Shown here piece after piece: positions 60,709 to 64,000 of a stretch of DNA of 64,000 nucleotides. The notes under the pieces were generated by a model. That model had not been told where the DNA came from, made no database searches, and saw only the letters and a program-made list of their open reading frames with translations. Location of the stretch: assembly GCA_964558665.1 (NCBI GenBank), contig CAZLFA010000001.1, positions 79,798 to 143,797 of the forward strand. The letters are read 5' to 3'. The stretch comes from CAZLFA01 sp964558665 (GTDB lineage: Bacteria > Desulfobacterota > Syntrophia > Syntrophales > PHBD01). The translations under genes were made by a program, and so were the position numbers. The number at the start of each line of letters is the position of its first letter. The first letter of the stretch is position 1.

Positions 60709-62678
60709 GCTACCCCTCGCTTGGCAAGTCTTAGCAGAAAGCGACTGAGTTCGTATCCCACGGTATCAAGGATATATTGGCGTGGCAGTGAAACTGAATG
60801 CGAGAATGACTGCATATGACTCGTCCCGGTGTAACTTCCGTCTCGAAAACTGAACCAGCCACGCCCTGCCTTTATCGGGATTTCTGTAGCAAATTGCCTG
60901 ATGATGGATTTCTTTTGTGACTCTTCCATCAAGCTGTTCATTCGTTTATCTTGTGCCATGGCGAATTGTCGTTGTAGGCTGGGTGGCGGTCTTAGCTCCA
61001 AGAGATGTGGCAAATCTTCAAGAGCTTTTATTCGGCATCTTATATTATCAATGGTTTTAGAATAAAATGCTATCCATTCGCTATCAGGCTCTTTGCTAAT
61101 AGCCTTTTCCAATGTATCAATGGTGCTATCTGGATAATCTCGCCCAATCTCATCTGTCAGCATGGAATATACTATTCCAAACGTTCGCTGCTGAGGTTCT
61201 TTGGTCTTGAGAAGAGACATTGTGAGGGAAAGAAGGTGCTCCTCTGAGACCACATAACCTAGTAGTCGTCTGGCTAAGAATATCAGGTCACTTTCCTTCA
61301 GTGTATCAAGTAGCGGTATGCTGAATTCAGGGTTTTTTAATTCATGCACGCTTAAGTGCGACAGTAGTCCGGCTGCAGAAGATGCAAGCTGACTGCTATC
61401 GGAAAGAAACCACTCCGTGATGATTTGCGAAAGCAATTCCCGACGATTTGCCAGCCCAGAGACCGTAGAATTAAACAACTCTGCGATAGTCTTATCCCGT
61501 GGTGTATTGTTTGCGTTTCTGATTGTCCATTCAGTGAGGCAAGAGAGAACAAACTGCTGCTGGGATTCATCAGCTATCAATTGCGTCAGCAAATAATCGT
61601 AGTTGTCGATGGCTCCTTTGGAGAGAGGCGACAATTTGCGGAGTAGACCAACCCATTCAGTGAAATTGTCTTTGCCCTTCATCCCCGCAGAGTTGAGCAT
61701 TAGTGTATAGGCAATTGCTGCAAGCGTATCTTGATCACCCGACTCTCCTAGAGTGCGCAGGACATTATCAAATTCCCTTGTAATCGGGATTGCTTGAGTT
61801 GCTGCATGAATTGCAGTCCGGCGAACTTCATCTATGGGATTAGACGTGTTTGCGATGATAATGGCTGATACTTTAGGTATTGCATCTTCCGTGACATATA
61901 ATGAAACAAGGAGCCGTCCCAAAGTCCATATAGCAACTCTCTTGAGAATGGCGCTTGGAGATTGTGAATCTTCTTCCACCAACATAACAGCCTCTTCACG
62001 CGATGCTTTGGCGAGTGCTAAGAGTGCGGTTGGGTATAGGTTTGAGATACCCTCGGTAATATCACTCCTTAGGTTGGCATGCATGAAGCGACAGATCTCA
62101 GGCATTGTCGCTAATACTTTTTCGAGTTTGTTAAAAAATATACCTCCCGCCAGATCATTCTTTGTTTTTTCATGCTGTGCCGCACATAATTCAAATATGC
62201 TCGCTGATTCCAGTTGTTTAAGAAAAGGCAAGGCAGCCTCAACTACATGAAGAGCATCAAACACCAGTATTGACCCACTTTGAATTGCTTTTGCGGCTAT
62301 CTGAAATATATCATATTTTTCATGCACAAGAGCCAAAAGACGACCCGAAGCGCTGTCAGCCTTGCCGATCTCATGGCGCCAAATATTGTGAGCCGTGGAG
62401 AGCCACATTTGTGAGTCGCTTTCAAAAGCCGTTTGATTCTCTTTTAATACATGGTTTGCAATAGTACGGTTGCGTGCCTCAATAGAGGAAAAGCGAATGG
62501 TACAGCCATCGATTAAGCAGTCTGGTGTTTCCTTTTGTGACGGAATTTCTTTTCCCACAGGTATGTCAAAACTCAATTCCCCGGATCGATTCATGAGTAT
62601 ATTCAATGCAAGCTCACCGATCACTCTGGTAAATGCATCTTCAGAACCAAGGGGGGATCCGTCGCTGTTAAAAGACAT
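60705..62678 (-). CDS. Unknown large helical-repeat protein
   Basis: A 657-residue protein with HEAT-like helical pairs (IDEVRRTAIHAATQAIPI and ALHVVEAALPFLKQLE among them) and a distinct C-terminal end (SFRDGSYTGTSHMQSFSHSV). No enzymatic motif is seen. AGGAG nine bases before ATG 62678 sets the start. It is translationally coupled to the gene after it, so the two products probably form a complex. Confidence 0.7.
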   Translation of the reverse strand: MSFNSDGSPLGSEDAFTRVIGELALNILMNRSGELSFDIPVGKEIPSQKETPDCLIDGCTIRFSSIEARNRTIANHVLKENQTAFESDSQMWLSTAHNIWRHEIGKADSASGRLLALVHEKYDIFQIAAKAIQSGSILVFDALHVVEAALPFLKQLESASIFELCAAQHEKTKNDLAGGIFFNKLEKVLATMPEICRFMHANLRSDITEGISNLYPTALLALAKASREEAVMLVEEDSQSPSAILKRVAIWTLGRLLVSLYVTEDAIPKVSAIIIANTSNPIDEVRRTAIHAATQAIPITREFDNVLRTLGESGDQDTLAAIAYTLMLNSAGMKGKDNFTEWVGLLRKLSPLSKGAIDNYDYLLTQLIADESQQQFVLSCLTEWTIRNANNTPRDKTIAELFNSTVSGLANRRELLSQIITEWFLSDSSQLASSAAGLLSHLSVHELKNPEFSIPLLDTLKESDLIFLARRLLGYVVSEEHLLSLTMSLLKTKEPQQRTFGIVYSMLTDEIGRDYPDSTIDTLEKAISKEPDSEWIAFYSKTIDNIRCRIKALEDLPHLLELRPPPSLQRQFAMAQDKRMNSLMEESQKKSIIRQFATEIPIKAGRGWFSFRDGSYTGTSHMQSFSHSVSLPRQYILDTVGYELSRFLLRLAKRGVA

Positions 62679-63022
62679 ATCCTTCGTTCTCCTCAGAAGA
62701 GGGCCAGAAAATAGAAACAATATTGAGCCAATGTCGAGTTAATAATTACTGTTTGAAAGCTACACCTTGCTATGAAGTATGTCAAATATTGACTTCAGGA
62801 AGTTAGTTAACAAACATGGACTACATGGCTTTATTGCCTTAATCCTTGTCTTGTAGAGGCTTTGCATCCCCGCCCTTCGGGCGGAGACGTATGCCCTTTG
62901 ACAAGGGCATATATTATCCATAATATATTCATCTCTGAAATCCACTAATTTTAACCTCTTATTACCTTATTGACTTCACCTCAATGACCTTGTATGTTAC
63001 CTATCGAACGTTGGGGGAGATT
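62679..63022. other. Intergenic region with two strong hairpins
   Basis: No gene in about 340 bp between the divergent unknown pair and the SixA-like gene. It has the hairpins at 62870-62911 and AT-rich flanks. Confidence 0.5.
62870..62911. repeat. Paired hairpins (non-coding)
   Basis: CCGCCC-TTC-GGGCGG (62870-62884) is followed by a perfect 9-bp stem TATGCCCTT-TGAC-AAGGGCATA (62890-62911), then TATTAT-CC-ATAATA. There is no T-run, so these do not look like a terminator. They may be ends of an IS200/IS605-type element or a non-coding RNA. Confidence 0.45.
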
Positions 63023-63496
63023 ATGAAACAGATACTCATAATGCGCCACGGGAAACCAGAGCCTAACCTCGGTCAAGATGACTTCTCTATACCCCTAAGC
63101 AAATCCGGCAAACTATCCGCTGCCAAAGTCGGCAAGACAATCCTCGAAAAAGGTATCATTCCAGATATCATCATCTCATCACATGCGGTCAGAGCAGCAG
63201 AAACGGCACGAATAGTTGCTGTGACCTGTGACTATCAAAAAGAAATCGCGTTCAATATGGGGTTCTATTTCGGTAGTACTAAACAAGCCATCTTGGTGCT
63301 GAAAGAATTGCCTGAGAGTGTTCATAGGGTTCTTCTCATCGGCCACAATCCCACATGGGCGGAGTTGGTTCACACTCTTCAAGAAAAGCCTCGTACAGTC
63401 AGCTTCAATCCAGCGACACTTGTTTCCCTGAGCACCAATGGTCATATGTGGAATCAAATAGGTAAAGGTACATGCATCTTTGAATGGATAATGTGA
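63023..63496 (+). CDS. Histidine phosphatase, SixA-like
   Basis: A 157-residue phosphoglycerate mutase-like protein. The catalytic MRHGKPEPN motif opens the protein; the second His is in LLIGHNPTWAEL. SixA removes phosphate from phospho-His on proteins; other members act on small molecules. GGGGGAG precedes ATG 63023. It lies 32 bp before the secreted Cys-rich gene. Confidence 0.87.
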   Translation: MKQILIMRHGKPEPNLGQDDFSIPLSKSGKLSAAKVGKTILEKGIIPDIIISSHAVRAAETARIVAVTCDYQKEIAFNMGFYFGSTKQAILVLKELPESVHRVLLIGHNPTWAELVHTLQEKPRTVSFNPATLVSLSTNGHMWNQIGKGTCIFEWIM

Positions 63497-63528
63497 GGCA
63501 CATCATTAATCATTGATAAGGAGGGGCT

Positions 63529-63927
63529 ATGAAAAGAATCATTACCTTCGTTTCACTGATTTCAGTATTCATCTTTTTAACTATTTCAGCCAATGCTGCT
63601 GAGTTTTGGGCATCAAAGAATTCCAACAAATACCACCACCCCACATGCACATGGGCAAAGCGTATCAATCCATCGAATCTAATTAAATTTAATAGTCCTG
63701 AAGAAGCCATCAAAGCTAATTATATACCCTGTAAGATATGCAGGCCACCAAACTCATCGAGAGTATCTATGGAAGAATATTTCACCCCACAGCTCGCATC
63801 GTTGGATATGGGAGAGAAAGAGTATCAGAGGGGCTGCTGTTCACATCATAGAGGTGTGTGTGGCTGCAAGAATGGCAGAATTGTTTGCTGTGATAGGACT
63901 TACAGTAGATCATGCAGGTGTAGATGA
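63529..63927 (+). CDS. Secreted Cys-rich protein with Ada-type metal-binding motif
   Basis: A 132-residue exported protein. The signal peptide is cut after ISANA. The KYHHPTCTWAKRI then YIPCKICRP segment matches the Ada-like zinc motif found in nucleases and phage-linked secreted proteins. The C-terminus is CCSHHRGVCGCKNGRIVCC, ending SCRCR, typical of a Cys-rich repeat next to secreted nucleases. AAGGAGGGGCT precedes the ATG. No nuclease domain is included. Confidence 0.75.
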   Translation: MKRIITFVSLISVFIFLTISANAAEFWASKNSNKYHHPTCTWAKRINPSNLIKFNSPEEAIKANYIPCKICRPPNSSRVSMEEYFTPQLASLDMGEKEYQRGCCSHHRGVCGCKNGRIVCCDRTYSRSCRCR

Positions 63928-63960
63928 TAGTAAGGTTATCATTACTTAGTGTCCATCCGG

Positions 63961-63986
63961 AAACCCCGGTTTTGAAAGCGGGGTTT
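63961..63986 (+). terminator. Probable terminator at the window end
   Basis: AAACCCCG pairs with CGGGGTTT around a 10-base loop, inside a wider TCCGG/CCGGA pair reaching 64000. The T-run is short. Confidence 0.5.
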
Positions 63987-64000
63987 ATATAAAAGCCGGA

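Overview
The window looks like chromosome from an anaerobic, deltaproteobacterial-type organism (Desulfobacterota, perhaps near Syntrophus). The grounds are gene content only: acyl-CoA ligases and a thiolase, a 2-oxoacid:ferredoxin oxidoreductase fused into an NAD(P)H-linked redox operon, formate dehydrogenase and molybdopterin accessory genes, citramalate synthase for isoleucine, a split glycine decarboxylase, many radical SAM and Fe-S proteins and several c-di-GMP/HDOD signalling proteins. No rRNA, CRISPR array or intact prophage is present. One tRNA (Asn) is encoded.

Layout. 1-7983 (minus strand): start of a thiolase, an acyl-CoA ligase lacking its C-terminal catalytic segment, purQ, a PurS-PurS-PurL fusion, a methyltransferase and a B12-binding radical SAM protein. 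7984-10650 is a small accessory stretch: a broken gene fragment between inverted repeats, a zeta-toxin-like kinase with a small partner, an XRE regulator and a HigBA-type toxin-antitoxin pair. 10655-15499 has a DNA glycosylase, an MBL-fold hydrolase and a tightly coupled minus-strand operon (DUF3391-like, HDOD, GGDEF, Fe-S flavoprotein). 15612-20131 has an isoleucine-rich leader peptide and attenuator ahead of cimA, then yciO-like and RNase G/E genes. 20441-31734 holds proC, gcvPB, a long KamA-type radical SAM protein, lipA, lpd, a second acyl-CoA ligase and an HI0933-type flavoprotein.

31827-40201 is a divergent locus. Two uncharacterised envelope-type genes read left. A VIT/VWA protein with a PEP-CTERM-like tail, an exosortase-family protein, CreB and CreC read right. 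The region between them carries two mirror-image arrays of four CreB-type half-sites at exact 11-bp spacing. This is the best candidate in the window for a little-described system: a CreBC-controlled exosortase with one dedicated substrate.

40289-52347 holds fdhE, nth, a diguanylate cyclase, gcvH, gcvT, mobA, a TPP enzyme, rimO, ftsK and plsC. 52649-58388 is a six-gene operon joining a four-subunit 2-oxoacid:ferredoxin oxidoreductase to a NuoF/GltD-like hybrid flavoprotein and a NuoG/HoxU-like Fe-S protein. tRNA-Asn (58429-58504) is followed by a more AT-rich accessory segment with a translationally coupled pair of large unknown proteins (helical repeat plus possible nuclease), a SixA-like phosphatase and a small secreted Cys-rich protein.

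Two families of short palindromic repeats lie between genes: a MITE-like element (two full copies and one core-only copy) and a 129-bp element after fdhE.
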